Positions 24,656-36,237 of a DNA stretch of 64,000 bases are shown here, one piece after another (position 1 is the first letter of the stretch; the number at the start of each line of letters is the position of its first letter). The stretch lies in NCBI GenBank assembly GCA_021030905.1, contig JAGFMI010000027.1, positions 310,001 through 374,000 on the forward strand. The letters are read 5' to 3'. A program made the position numbers and the translations under genes. The stretch is from Pyrenula massariospora. Taxonomy: Eukaryota; Ascomycota; Eurotiomycetes; Pyrenulales; Pyrenulaceae. A model generated the notes under the pieces. That model did no database searches, was not told the DNA's origin, and saw nothing but the letters and a program-made list of their open reading frames with translations.

Positions 24656-25108
24656 ATGGCAAAATCAGCTCGTGCGACGACCGTGAAGCGTAATAGAGCC
24701 AAGCTTCGATCGTCCATCTTTGGTCCTGCCGACCATGCGCGCACAGAACGACTCTCTACAAAGCTACAGGCGCTTGCGGCACAACCAAAACCCGCGCGAG
24801 ACAAAGCTACAGGTACTGAGGAAGGTGAAACAGGTAATTGTCCATATTCGACACGTTATACTTGAATTCGGTCTGATTATTTCACAGACAACTTGCCAGA
24901 CGCTTCCTTAGCAGAAGAGCAATTAGCCACTGCAACGGACATAGACGGCGCACAATCTGACGGCACAAAGCGATCTCATAGGAGCAAGCGAGCGCCTACA
25001 GGTCGCATCGAGAGGAAGAAATTGATGCGGAAAGCTCGGTCTTCGATCGTCTTCCCAAGCAAGCCTACCAAGCAGAGACGATCAGTGACCAAGAAGAGCG
25101 GAAAATGA
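24656..25108 (+). CDS. Small basic nuclear/nucleolar protein, DUF2423 family
   Basis: Exons 24656-24833 and 24888-25108 with a 54-nt intron; 132 residues. The N-terminal DUF2423 signature is MAKSARATTVKRNRAKLRSS, then IFGPADHARTERLSTKLQAL and AAQPKP. The C-terminus is strongly basic (RSSIVFPSKPTKQRRSVTKK), as in the yeast YBL028C type. The exact role is unknown; a nucleolar or ribosome-assembly location is inferred from charge and family. The split codon G|AC joins GEET to DNLPD. Confidence 0.85.
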
Positions 25109-26320
25109 TCCGAAATAAATATGATCTTGTGGATTCGGAACCGATCGCATAGGGTCCAACGGTGCCTACAACCTCTCAATCAACATGAAGATCTCTTGAT
25201 ACTTAGGGATGTTTAGACATACCGGATGAGCCTGACACATCGGCTACACAACACTGGCATGGGAGAAACGCTGTCACAGAAACCGTCGCCCTTGCCTTTG
25301 TGACAACATCTAGAATGAGGCCGGACACCGCATGAGAGTAGTACGTAAGCCTCTGTTTACCTCATTCGTTACCGCAAGCTTGACAGGTCCAAGCTCATGT
25401 ACGGATTGAAAGGGCTCAAATGGAGCTCATCAAAGCACAACTCATCGCAATGGCAGAACTGAGTATCTGCGTCAGAAGCACTGACTAAGAGGAGATTCCT
25501 TGATCTACCTATTAGTCTTCGATTACCTAAGAATGAAGCGAAGCAACACCTGTTTAAATTGCTGCTAAGCTTTCAGGAGAATGTGTCATCTTGATAGATC
25601 TGCCGCGCATCCTCTTATTCAACGTCCTACTTCTGCGTCGTATTTTTCTCGTTAACTTCATGTTGAGAAGACCCGGCCATCGCCAGGTCTCGCTTGCTTG
25701 CCCATACGCATTTCACAGGAAAATGAATGGCCAGAAAGCCATACTTGTTTGTGGCATATGCAGGAATGTCACGGCCACAATTTGAATGTTTGCCGGGCTC
25801 TCATATTTTTGGGCATAAAGTCTTTGGGGTTCCCCGAGGCGCTCGGAACTCGTCAAGTAGTTCTCACTAGCAACCAACTTACTCTTTCTGCGACCATGAG
25901 AATTCGACAGCGTCGGTCACACTCCTATCCATGCGATGTCAATTCCTTACACAGACCTTTTTAAGCAACAGTTCAAAGTCGTAAGCTAAGCTAAACGCTG
26001 TTTCAGCATTTTCTTCTGATTAAACACTCCCGCAAATTAGTTCGGCTGCCCTCCACAGTCGTACGGCTCATTTGACTACCAGTGGGACGATTTTGATGAT
26101 CTTGTGGTGGTCACCTATGTTTCGCTGCCACCGTAAGAGCTGTTCAGGGGCTCAGGGGGCTATTCTTCGACTCGATTTGGTGATGTCATCTCGGAGTTAA
26201 AGGCAAATCCATCCTTAAACGCCGGAGTTACCAATAACAATAGTATGACCTCAAGTGTTCGTTCATCACTCATAACATGGTAATGTGGTCTAGACACTGT
26301 CAGCTTTAGTTATCAAGGTA
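25109..26320. other. Intergenic region, possible gene remnants
   Basis: 1.2 kb. Two overlapping frames at 25591-25964 and a short acidic stretch near 26070-26140 (YGSFDYQWDDFDDLVVVTY) look mildly protein-like, but there is no intact frame, start or splice model. I take it as promoter of the aldo-keto reductase plus possible decayed sequence. Confidence 0.35.
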
Positions 26321-27422
26321 ATGAGAACGGCTCTGCGAGCATCTGCGATTCAACAACACCTACGCCCATTGAGGAATTTGGTCACAGTTGCTACCATGGC
26401 AGAACTTACCATTAGGTCAAAATATAAAATGAACTCAGGGTACGAAATCCCGGTTCTTGGCTACGGGGTAAGTTCATCTTCATTTGATGCTTCTTTGCTT
26501 TTTCTTCGCTCTGATTCCCTGTTCTCAATAATTCCACCAAAATTTCCTTCTCAATTTGCGCAGCCTTCATACACTCGCGACAGTCCCTCGCACCTTCCAA
26601 TGACAGGTCCCCCTCTAACCAATGTAGGTCTATCAAACTCCATCGAATATTACTGAAAACGTCTGTCTCCACGCTTTCAAAATAGGCTACCTCCATATCG
26701 ACTCGGCGCGTGTCTACCGCAATGAAGCCCCCTGCGCCTCCGCGATCCGTGCCTCCGGTCTGCCGCGCTCATCCATCTTCTTCACCTCCAAGGTGCCACA
26801 CCGGGAGCTCGGATACGAAAAGACGAAAGCCAGCATCGAGAACACGCTCAGGGAAACGGGGCTCGAGCACGTCGACTTGATGCTGCTGCATGCGCCGTAC
26901 GGCGGGAAGGAGGCGCGGTGCGGGAGCTGGAGGGCGTTGGTCGAGGAGAGGAAGAAGGGGCGTGTGAGGAGCATCGGGGTGAGCAACTATGGAGTGCATC
27001 ATCTCGATGAACTGGAAGGGTATATCAAAGAACTTGAGAAGGAGGGTGGCGAGGGTGCGGGCGGCGCGATCGACGTCGGGCAGTGGGAGTTGCATCCCTG
27101 GCTGGCGAGGCCAGATATTGTGGATTGGGCGCGGAAGAGGAACGTGGTGATTGAGGCGTATAGTCCGCTGGTGAGGGGGGAAAGGTGGGGGGAGAAGAGT
27201 TTGGTCGAGATTGCCAAGAAACATCGAAAGACGGAGGCGCAGGTGCTGTTGCGATGGAGCTTGCAGATGGGTTTTGTGCCCTTGCCAAAAAGCGTGACGC
27301 CGAAGAGAATTGAGACGAATGCGGAGATTTTTGATTTTGAATTGGATGCGGCGGATATGAAGAAGTTGGAGACAGGGGAGTATGCGCCATGTTGTTGGGA
27401 TCCGACGACTAGTAAAGACTGA
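26321..27422 (+). CDS. Aldo-keto reductase
   Basis: Exons 26321-26467 and 26628-27422 with a 160-nt intron; 313 residues. NADPH-dependent carbonyl reductase fold. The catalytic tetrad is visible: Asp and Tyr in HIDSARVYRNE, Lys in FFTSKVP, and His in LMLLHAPYG. Later blocks GVSNYGVHHL, GQWELHPWL, VIEAYSPLVRG and PLPKSVTPKRIETN complete the barrel and cofactor site. The intron is set by rejoining VLGYG to VYQTPSNITENVC. The first ATG adds 25 residues rich in Arg, Ala and Leu (MRTALRASAIQQHLRPLRN), which looks like a mitochondrial presequence. Starting at 26396 (MAELTIRSKYK) would give the usual cytosolic length. Substrate unknown. Confidence 0.9.
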
Positions 27423-27850
27423 AACAAATTCATTGCGATTGGGGGCTAGCTCTAGCAAATCTTTTACGTCTGCAATATTTAAAGATAATAAATTTGAGGC
27501 TCCGTTATCCTAAGAGGTCTTTAACACAGCTAGCAGCGACTGTGACTCTCGTAGAAAGCGGCAACGGAAACAGGGAGACGTAATAGACTCGTCCAATTCG
27601 CAGTAATCAGAATCGATTTCATGATTTGCTCTATCTAGCCTTGCTTATATTGCCAATTTATCTCTGAGCACCAGGTGCTATGTGTATCGTCTATTAGTAC
27701 AAAAGCGGAGCGATCCTTGCTTGTTCTGAGCCTGCAGATTACCTCTTTCATCATCAGTATAGCAACAAAACGAAAATATGTGTTCTTGCCCAATAAAAAC
27801 ATTAACCAACCAAGCTTATCCTTTGACAACCACCTACCTCGCCTCTGCTC
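27423..27850. other. Convergent 3' flanks, no gene seen
   Basis: 428 bases of AT-rich sequence between the aldo-keto reductase and the DUF1996-WSC gene. Nothing recognised. Confidence 0.5.
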
Positions 27851-29453
27851 CTACGAGTTACCTTTCACTGCCTCCCAAACCCCAATCAGGCTAGGAGCTC
27901 CGCACCACTCAGTCTGATTACCCGCACAAATCATATACTCAAACCCATCACAGGCCGTCTGGTTTAACAATACGGCCGGTTCCGACAATTCATCCCCACA
28001 GTAACACTCCCTCCCATACTCCAGTCCTGCCAGCGCGAAATTTTTCGCCGAGCAGAAAGACTGACAGGCCTCGATGGTCATGGACACACCGTCGGCAAAG
28101 CCTGCGCCAGAGAGCGCGCGGCCGTTCGTGATCTCTTGAGCGCAACCCGTGTAATTCCAACCGCTCCTCTTCTCGCCGAAAACAGGTTTGGGCGTCCGGC
28201 TTGGGGGCGGCGGTAAGGGAGGGTTGAATGAGGACGGTGGGCAGTTGGAGGGGTTGGAGGCTTTGCCTGGACCGGAGGTGACGGGCCAACAGCCTGGGAG
28301 GGCTGGGAGGAGACCTTTGACTTGCTCGTTGACGAGAGGCGGAGTCTCGGGGCAGTTCCAGCCGTAGTAGTATGTGTCAGAAGCAGCAAGGGCGGGGCAG
28401 GCGGATACGATGCCTTGATTTGTATTGTTGTTAGGGTCGGGCGTGTTGAAGAGGCAGCTGTTTACGGCGGCTTCTTGCACATCCGGGTCCCAGCCGTTGT
28501 AGAAATCTCCCTGCAGGTCGTCAGTGATGCTTGAAGCAATTCTCAAGATGTGACGTACATGGAAGCCGTAGCCTGTTGTGTCGCCATTTGCAAAGACAAA
28601 TTGGCCGCCATTAGATTTATCGATGTCATTAGTCCCGTAGAGAACTTCGAAGAAGAGATGTGGAAGCAAGACAGGATGCGTCGAAGGACATACACCATTG
28701 TCAATCCGGCTCAAGTACGCGACATGACTTTGATCGCTTTTGTAGAGATTGACGCCATCCCAGCAGGACTGAAATTGGATTTGTGCCCTCATGCCATTAA
28801 CACAGTCGGTCATGTTCATGTTGGGCAGCTCTGGCGCAGAAGTCTCAGCGAGACAGACAAAGCTAACCCGATCGGATATTGGGCGACCATCGGTCTTAGC
28901 GGTCATGGTATTTGGGTCATAGGAGCGTGCAAGGTTATCCCCGGAGAGCATACGGAAACCAGGAGGAAACGGCCTCAGCGCTGTTGGGTCATCACCTCGT
29001 CCAAGGTAGTAGACAACCGTACCACCGTGAGGTACTGGTTCGAAGGTGCCATTTGAATGCTGATAGTAAAGCTGGGGCGTCCAGTAAATAGACTTGTCTT
29101 GTTGTACCTCGCACGACGTGCATTGTGCCGCCCTCAAGCTATCGAAGGTAGAATTGGGCCCGAAATCTAGAAAGAAACTTATTAGCGGCCTTTCCCCTAA
29201 GAGCGGCACGCTTGGACTGTGGGATGTGAAATACACGAGGTTAGGAGAAGTTGTGATTCTCGAAATCCGGCGAGTCACAATAAAACGTACTGTTTGCTCC
29301 ACTCACAGTATGAACGTGAGTTGAAATACCGCCTGGATTAACGACCGGGTCCACCCGTGCGGTTTGTATTATGCTGCAGCTGAGCCGCCAGAACGCGTGA
29401 ACACAAGTAAAGGGAAAAAACAGACACAGCCAACATCTGGACAGAGCAATCAT
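27851..29453 (-). CDS. Secreted DUF1996 protein with C-terminal WSC domain
   Basis: Exons 29291-29453, 28559-29166 and 27851-28510; introns of 124 and 48 nt; 476 residues. A signal peptide covers residues 1-20 (MIALSRCWLCLFFPFTCVHA). DUF1996 follows: FWRLSCSIIQTARVDPVVNP, HVHTVSGANNFGPNS, CTSCEVQQDKSIYWTP, SFVCLAE and FQSCWDGVNLYKSDQSHVAY. A Pro-rich hinge (PPLPPPPSRTPKP) leads to a WSC domain (YTGCAQEI, MTIEACQSFC, LEYGRECYCGDEL, CAGNQTEWCGAP), which binds carbohydrate in known cases. The 48-nt second intron is a multiple of three, so the frame reads through it; removing it restores GYGFHGDFYNGWD, the family form. Extracellular, wall-associated function inferred. Confidence 0.9.
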
Positions 29454-32245
29454 GGTATCGAAGGGGTTTGAGGTTCTTTAGATGTACCAAACAAAACAAG
29501 ACACTCTGGGGGATCTTTAGTCTTTTGAAGCAGAGAATTTGGAAGCTCGGAGACAGTACATGATAATATTAGAACGTCGAGACCCAAAGGAACGAAAGGA
29601 TATAGATAATAGTGAAAAAGCGAAGGAAGACAGAACATTTCCAGACCCCTATTGAAATTCGTGCAACCGAGGAAATAGCCACCGTGATGCATTGCACAGG
29701 ATCTTTCTCACTTCACAATCGATTTCCACATTAGATTTCTCTTCTTGACCATAAACTCTTCTCGAGGCCATGTTCGCGAATATTTTATCAATAGTGTCTG
29801 CAAGGGACTCGGGCTCGAACGCGGCATGCTTGTGTAGGTTGCTAACTAAATTATATAGTTGAAGCTTGGGTGTTGTGGGCCGCTTGAGAGGCGCTTCCCA
29901 GATACAGAGAGGACCCTGATATCTGTGCGACACCTTCGGTAAGGTCAAAAAAGCAAAGACCTTTCGCGCCTCTATTTGGGTTGAACAAGCTCGAAAAGGA
30001 TAGAGCAATTTTACTTCCGAGGTGTCGGTCCAGGAACGTTCCCTGTTACACAATGCTGAACCCTTGTGGCGCAATCAGATATGCGTGTAAGGATAGATGG
30101 TGGAAATTATTCGAGTTAAATCGAAAGGAGGTTGGCATTATCCCAAGAACACGGCTCGGCTAAAGTCGAAGGGCGCGGGAGGGGGCAGCTTATTCGAACG
30201 AGCACGCGTTCGCAAAATGTTCTTTGGAAGGCGATCTTGAAGAAGAGCGCATCATTATCAACCTGTGGTAACATGGTTGCCATGTAGGAGCTGTGGCTAG
30301 GGCTACTGCCAAGTTATCCAGTTCTCGACCACATCATTAGATCCCATGTCCATGTTGAGACGATCGCCATTGAGACCGTGAAAATTGCCAAGAATGTTGC
30401 GAGACGGAGTGGGCGCAATTCCGTGGGCCGTTGGAAAAGGACTCACAACGTCTTTCCCTCTCCTAATGCCGCTAGAGATGTTACAATCCTACCGAGGTCC
30501 ATCATTCCCTCAACTTGGAAAGTGGACGTTGGACTAAAGGTAGTCAGTGAAAATGAGGTTAGCCCGGACCGTTTCTAATGGACAATTGTCCGTTCCCACT
30601 GCACCATACCCATTGGAGTTCACAGGGCTTTCTCAAGGTTCCCCTTAACAAGGGTGTTGCAGCACGCCACACCGCTGGATGCACATCCAGATCGCGATTG
30701 GTTTCCAAGATCCTTCGAACCTTAATGTCGGAGGGGCGCCGGGTATTAGGAAGTCAAATTAGTATCGGATACTCGATTAATGGCTTGTCCAACCCATCAA
30801 TCACTTACCAGCCAAATCAAGAGCACCCCAGCACTCCCACTAGTCCTAGATAGGCATATCTGATTAGTCTTTGCATAATCGCCTGCAAGACAGCTCAGCC
30901 ACGCACACCCATCAGTTTCGACCCATACAGACCTTGTATTCGGTTCCGATGCGCCACGCGCCTCGATTCTCAGACGGTCAGGACTTGGCAGGAGCAAGTC
31001 TGTCCTGAACCTCATGCCCCGAGGCGGGAATTGGCAATGAGGCTGGAATCGTCTACCGAGGGAACCGGAGACAGAGGTCATGGTATGGTTTCGAGACCTC
31101 AAAATCATAGTTTGAGAGAGGTAGAGTATCCTTGATCATATCCAGAAACAATTCTCTTAACCGGAAGAGATAAAAAGCCTCGAAGAAAGATGGGCAAGCA
31201 AAGCCGTCGTCTTCTCGTTATGCTTCAAATTGTTCAGTTCCATTTCTCGACAAGATCTAGTTTGTATGAAGTCATGCTTCTGGCTTGAGAGAAAGCAGTG
31301 CTTTGAAATGAAAAGTCTCACCAGTCTGCACGCGAAAATAGTCGAAGTCTAAGGCAATAGAAAATAGGATTGCAACAGAAAACAATCAAAGCTGATCGAA
31401 GCATCCACGAGCTCATACGTCTAAGTACCAGCCGGATTTATACACCGCGTTATATGTAGCTTGTCCATGTTCATGCGTGGCATTCGGCAAGCGCTCCATG
31501 CAAAGTCAGCGATCAAATCGGAGCCATCGAGCAAAGCACTTGAGGACGGATATACTTTGAATCTGGACGGAGAACTCATGAATTCTTGTGCGTGTTCGAT
31601 TGCAATTCATAATAACATCTCTAGATGTATCTCGTATTGCGTGAAATCATTAAAAGCTTCGCTTGGTGGCTCTGATAGCTTGGTTCTCCCTCGACAAACG
31701 CAATTGCAAAAACGGTAAAATGAAATGCTTTGACTTTTCAGCATCTCCCAGAGAGCCGGAGTCTTGTGTGTTTGGTTTGTTTTTTTTTGAGCATAGCTAT
31801 GGAACAGCGCGCCAATTTCGTGAATGCAAGGTAGGCAATACCGCGACTTCAGCAGACATGGTCAGCAGCGAATTCAAGGGAAGCTGTTCAGTTCCGATAC
31901 CAGCACACGTGCGGTAGAAAAGGCTCCGTTTCAACAGTGACAAATCCTAGACTGATTGGAAACAGAAAAGATCAAACAGCCTGTTGCACAGGGTACGAGC
32001 TAGGAGAGCGGAAGAGAGTAACAGCGGAGAGAGTCCGTGGGAATGGGACGCTGACGGTGAGAAAAGCCTTTGTTAGAGCTGCAACAAAACGATTTCGAAA
32101 ATTCTCTGCTTGAGTCGGTAGGTGCCTAGCTAGGTAGACAGCGTTAATCAGCGCATAATGAAGGATGATCGAAGGAGCAGACTCAGTCATGTCTACCTTG
32201 GCGGCGAAATTATGCGCTAGCTGCATTAAGCAATATTGATACTCC

Positions 32246-32272
32246 GACGCGTCGACGTGTCGTCGACGCGTC
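32246..32272. promoter_or_regulatory. 11-bp perfect inverted repeat carrying two MluI/MCB boxes
   Basis: GACGCGTCGAC at 32246-32256 and its exact reverse complement at 32262-32272 are separated by GTGTC. Each arm contains ACGCGT, the core bound by MBF-type APSES cell-cycle factors in ascomycetes. It lies about 870 bases upstream of the Myb-like gene start at 33143. Confidence 0.5.
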
Positions 32273-32316
32273 TCTATGTTGGCAGAAACCACAGCAGGCA
32301 CCACTTAGGGCATAGA

Positions 32317-32342
32317 TGACAGCAAATGACAGAAGATGACAG
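32317..32342 (+). repeat. Three TGACAG hexamers at 10-bp spacing
   Basis: TGACAG begins at 32317, 32327 and 32337, exactly one helical turn apart. TGACAG resembles the core site of TALE-class homeodomain proteins. Function is inferred only. Confidence 0.4.
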
Positions 32343-33142
32343 CAGATGCAGCGCCGTTTCCCTCAACGACGTCAGAATGCACGCCAATGACGGCCTAGCG
32401 CGCCTCCAGAAATCTGTGAAGCTTCGACGCGGCCCAGGAACCAGGCACCTGAATCTGACAATTCCCACGGAATCGAGTTTCAGGTCGGCCACTATATTTG
32501 GCACGGGCAGCCATTTGGGGCCGATCCGCGCGATTGCGAGCGATTGCTGCGCCTATCGCTCTTAGATTGCTATCCGGTTTTACCGCTGACAGGGCTCTCC
32601 TTCCTTCTCTTTCGCATTTGATTCTTGAAACAAAACTCAATACTGCATTGTCGCAAGACGCCAAAATTTACCGCCATGATTCATTAAGCGCTGGATGTCA
32701 TTTGCCCAGGCGAAAAATATTCTCCTCTACCAACCAAATAGCAAGAATCGTACCAACATCACCTTCCTACCTTCCGGCGCAACGCATTCGCACTGCGAGT
32801 CTCATCTGGTCTTGGAATTTTGACCTGCGCATCGAATGCAGAACTGAACACACGACCACATTACAGTCGCAGCAATACCAGAAGTGCGCAAAAGTCTGGA
32901 TAGAATTCTACGACAAACAAACAATGTTACTCCCCTCTGCGCTTCCTTGCGAAGCGCTCCACAACACCTCTCGCCGTCATACCAAACCATGTCTTCAGAC
33001 TTCCCTCACAGCTCAATCACCAATCCCATTCTCCTGCCGAGCCCTCCAATCCATCCTTGGAACGCCCTTTCCCCTCTCTCTACCTTCCAGCTCCACTCAA
33101 TCAAATCTACCGCAGACCTCTCAGCGCGTGACGTCAACACCG

Positions 33143-33685
33143 ATGCCTATAAAACGCACCCCCTTCAAAGTCTCAAAGCGTACTCTCCAACCCTCGAGTA
33201 GTAGTCACAAACGAACACGCTCCGAACTTGAGGATTCCGATGATGAGATGACCAATGACTCTGACAAGGAGAACGAACACCCAAACATTCCCTCAACGCC
33301 AAAACGCCAGCGCCGCGGCCCCTTGACTCTCCCTCTAGGCCTTTCTTCTGCAGATTTTGACGCGCTCGAAACGCCGAAAGCTCCTGTCCAATACAATACC
33401 ACTGATCTTATATCCCTACCACCACCTTCGGCGAAAACTCCCGCTCAGCACGATGGCCTCGACTGGACACCCTCCGACGACCGCATGCTGGTGGACCTGG
33501 TCCTCGACAAACTTAAGCTTTCACGAAGGGAGTGGGACAACTGCGCTAGACTAATGGGAAAGGACAAGGAAAGTATTGGGAAGAGGTGGAGAATGCTTGT
33601 TGGTGAAGGGGAGATTGGACTTAGAAGGGGAAGCGGCGCGATGAAGAGAGGGAGAATTTACGTTGATGGAACTGGGTTGAGATGA
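33143..33685 (+). CDS. Small Myb/SANT-like nuclear protein
   Basis: Single open frame from ATG 33143 (MPIKRTPFKVSKRTLQPSSS) to TGA; 180 residues. The N-terminal half is basic, then acidic (SDDEMTNDSDKENEHPN), with a KRQRRG nuclear-signal-like patch. The C-terminus has one Myb/SANT-like module (DWTPSDDRMLVDLVLDKLKL, then WDNCARLMGKDKESIGKRW). The same frame is open far upstream, including an ATG at 32924, but the extra residues look non-coding and another frame there is equally protein-like, so 33143 is preferred. DNA binding is inferred; no closer family is recognised. Confidence 0.6.
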   Translation: MPIKRTPFKVSKRTLQPSSSSHKRTRSELEDSDDEMTNDSDKENEHPNIPSTPKRQRRGPLTLPLGLSSADFDALETPKAPVQYNTTDLISLPPPSAKTPAQHDGLDWTPSDDRMLVDLVLDKLKLSRREWDNCARLMGKDKESIGKRWRMLVGEGEIGLRRGSGAMKRGRIYVDGTGLR

Positions 33686-34212
33686 CATCTGCGCAAAAAA
33701 AGGCGTTCACGGGATGTTATCGCGTCAGCGTTATGTGTGATCTGTGACACCAGTCATGGATAGACGTGAAGAGGCATCTATGGAGTTGTGGTTGACTAGG
33801 AGTTTGTTTGGTTTGTGATATCCCCACCTCAAGCGCTATATGCTCAGCTCTGCTCAGTTCTGCTTCATCCTAAGACAGATACCCCAACCTAGAACGCAAT
33901 GCACGATGCTTTCAAACCTCACTTGTCGTGCGCTCATATAATCTATGCAACACGAACTTTGCGCTTTTGCCTCCTCGTGAAACCCCCTCTTTTCAGTGTC
34001 TTCACCTCGCTCGCGCTATTGCTATCTGTGCCCCATAAGGCTTTCCGTCCACTTCCAAGTGTCATACAGTATGACGGCCCGACTTTTGGACTTTATCGAT
34101 TTCCCGCTAGAGGTGAAATTCTATCTCGCACCCTCTCCCCGAAGAGCACAGCTTCGGTATGAACAAATCCGCAACGATGTCATCATAGCTTTTCTTCAGC
34201 CTCCAGTCGAAT
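33686..34212. other. Convergent 3' flanks, no gene seen
   Basis: 527 bases between the Myb-like gene and AP-2 mu. A short frame with LLDFIDFPLEVKFYL resembles an F-box start but is isolated and overlaps the 3' end of AP-2 mu. Confidence 0.4.
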
Positions 34213-36043
34213 CTAGAATCGTATCTCATAACTCCCCGCCCTAGTCATGTACCTCACCCACTTCACACTGCTATAATTATTCTTCTCAAAGACCTTCAAA
34301 TACCTCACCAGCAACCCACTGCTCGTGAACATCAGCAGCGAAAAACTCAGACTCAGCGGTGGCCGCGACCATGCCTTCTGGTTTGTCATGCTCGTCAGAT
34401 GCGCTTCGGCAGACAGCACAAACTCGCTCCCGCCGGAGAACCGAGCAATCTTCCACACGATGCAATTATTCTCCGGCTCATATCTGGCTTTGCCCTGCGT
34501 TGTGCGCTCAGAGATTTTTGCTGTGTTGAGTGGGGTGGGAACCCGGACGAGGACGTTGGTAGCGAAGAGTTTGGTGCCGTAGTTGGCTTTGATGGCGATG
34601 CTGTATTCGACTTTTGTGGAACCAGCTTCCTTGACAATGGCGTGGACTTTGAAGGGGAGGTTCACGTTCTCAGTGGCGCGGTAACGCATAAGCTCAAATT
34701 CGCCGTCTGGTGGGACAAAGGAAATTGTTCGATCTGTGTCGAATTTGCCAAGTTGAACACATTGGTGGAACTGGCAGTCTTCTAGCGTAACAGATCCGGC
34801 AGCGGCGCGTGTTGCTTTTTGTGTGCCGTCACGGTTTCCGACCGGTCCTACGCTACTGGGGTCGCTGGTGTCGAGGAGTAGGCGGTCGTTTAGCCCAAAT
34901 TTGCACTCTGGTGTTCCACTGAGATATGCGCGCATGACTATTTGACCATTGACGTCGGCGCGAAGGATGGTGCCAGTAGCACTCATGAGGAGATTGACGT
35001 CTTCTATAACGTCCACAAAGGCCTCGTTTTTGCGGTATTTGATGTCTTTTCTTCGCCAAGACTGTGCCCCAGTGGCTTGCATCGTAATCTTGGAGGACTC
35101 GTTCTGGGTAGCTGGATTCGTGGCTGATGATCGTATTGCAGAGGAGAGATTGTCGGGTGTAATGTACATTTTAAGGGTATCTGTCTCGGTGTTCTGGGGA
35201 TAGCCAAAGTCTAGGATCTCTGCAGTAAATAGAAGTCAACAAGTCTTGTCCTGATGGTGTAGCATGGCGCATCGGTATTTACCGTCCAATAGCTCATAGA
35301 CAAGCACGAAATTGTTTTTTACTGCTTCCTCATCAAATTTCCCAAAGTACCCCTTCCCCAAAGCTATCAGCCTGTACAGGAATTCGAACACGAGCGCTGC
35401 ATTGGCGTTGCTCTTCGTCACTGCCACCAAATATATATTTTCATGCTTGACATGACTGAAAGTCGTCGAACCCAGGGTAAGGATTGGGCTTCGTACTTGG
35501 GCGTTGGATATGACTTGGATACGGAAGACATCGGCGAGGCGTGGGCGACAGTCATTGCGGAATGCGCGGAAGATGAGATTTTCACCTATGACCCTAGTTA
35601 GTCATAAGAAACCTTTCAAGCAACGTCTTGTGCCTTTTATATTAAAAATTAATAAGCCTGAGATCATGATGGTCCATAGACTTAAAGCTAGACCGGGTCA
35701 CGAACGGGGCAGGAAGATAATGAAGGACCGAGGAAGGGGAGGAGAGCGCGCAGGTAAGTGGGATGACCCTTGGACGGGAATTGACAGCTACTCAATAGTC
35801 GGCAATATGTTTTCAGGTGCGACAAAGAGGGTCAGATGGGAGATGTCTGTGGCTGCCCAAAGAGGGCTGTATCAGAGTGTCAGCGGAGGTGGGATGTACC
35901 CAGATAGTCAAGCTTCCCGCTCCGCAAGTCTAGCGTTGTGATTGCTTGGCAAAGGGATGAGAGCACTGGGAGGCACCAGCAGGAGCTGTAACTTCGAAAT
36001 TCGTACCTGCCAATCCGCTTAAGACTGATCCGAATCGCAGCAT
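34213..36043 (-). CDS. apm4: AP-2 clathrin adaptor complex, mu subunit
   Basis: Confident exons are 35283-35585 and 34213-35219 (63-nt intron). The protein begins in frame at GENLIFRAFRNDCRPRLADV, then FSHVKHENIYLVAVTKSNAN, GYFGKFDEEAVKNNFVLVYE and LLDEILDFGYPQNTETD; this is the longin-like N-domain. The mu-homology domain follows (YRKNEAFVDVIEDVNLLMSA, SGTPECKFGLNDRLLLD, FIPPDGEF-like FVPPDGEFELMRYRATENVN, NYGTKLFATNVLVRVP) and ends in WVRYMTRAGSYEIRF, diagnostic of AP-2 mu. It selects endocytic cargo at the plasma membrane. The canonical first exon (MLSGILIFNQK in relatives) is not found. The only phase-compatible candidate I see is 36007-36043 (MLRFGSVLSGLA) across a 421-nt intron; it would give 448 residues and is tentative. 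Confidence 0.88.
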
Positions 36044-36237
36044 CTTGACTTAGTCTCGTTGTAGCATCATGATGAATCTGTATCTCGTCTCTCCACACAG
36101 TTTGCCATATCCACTGTTACAATGGAAAAACATCTAATTTACCCCTAATCTAAGCCTTTCTTGTCGAGATCGCTAATCGTCCCAATACTTTTCCTAGAGC
36201 GAAAAAATGTCCTTTAGAATACGGAACGCCTCCACCC

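Larger units (their letters stand above)
29454..33142. other. Gene-poor stretch with a regulatory-looking patch
   Basis: About 3.7 kb. A minus frame at 29649-30074 (141 codons) is the longest apart from the 5' extension of the Myb-like frame, but it lacks an early ATG and any motif. The notable content is a perfect palindrome with two ACGCGT boxes at 32246-32272 and three phased TGACAG hexamers at 32317-32342. Confidence 0.45.

Noticed and set aside
26769-27458. 229-codon antisense frame
   Set aside because: It is a shadow of the aldo-keto reductase exon, whose catalytic motifs are on the plus strand.
29649-30074. 141-codon minus-strand frame
   Set aside because: No ATG near its start, no domain and no splice partner; too weak to call.
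33999-34244. Possible F-box start (LLDFIDFPLEVKFYL)
   Set aside because: A single short similarity with no downstream domain, and it overlaps the 3' end of the AP-2 mu gene.
34399-34785. 128-codon plus-strand frame
   Set aside because: Antisense shadow of the AP-2 mu homology domain.
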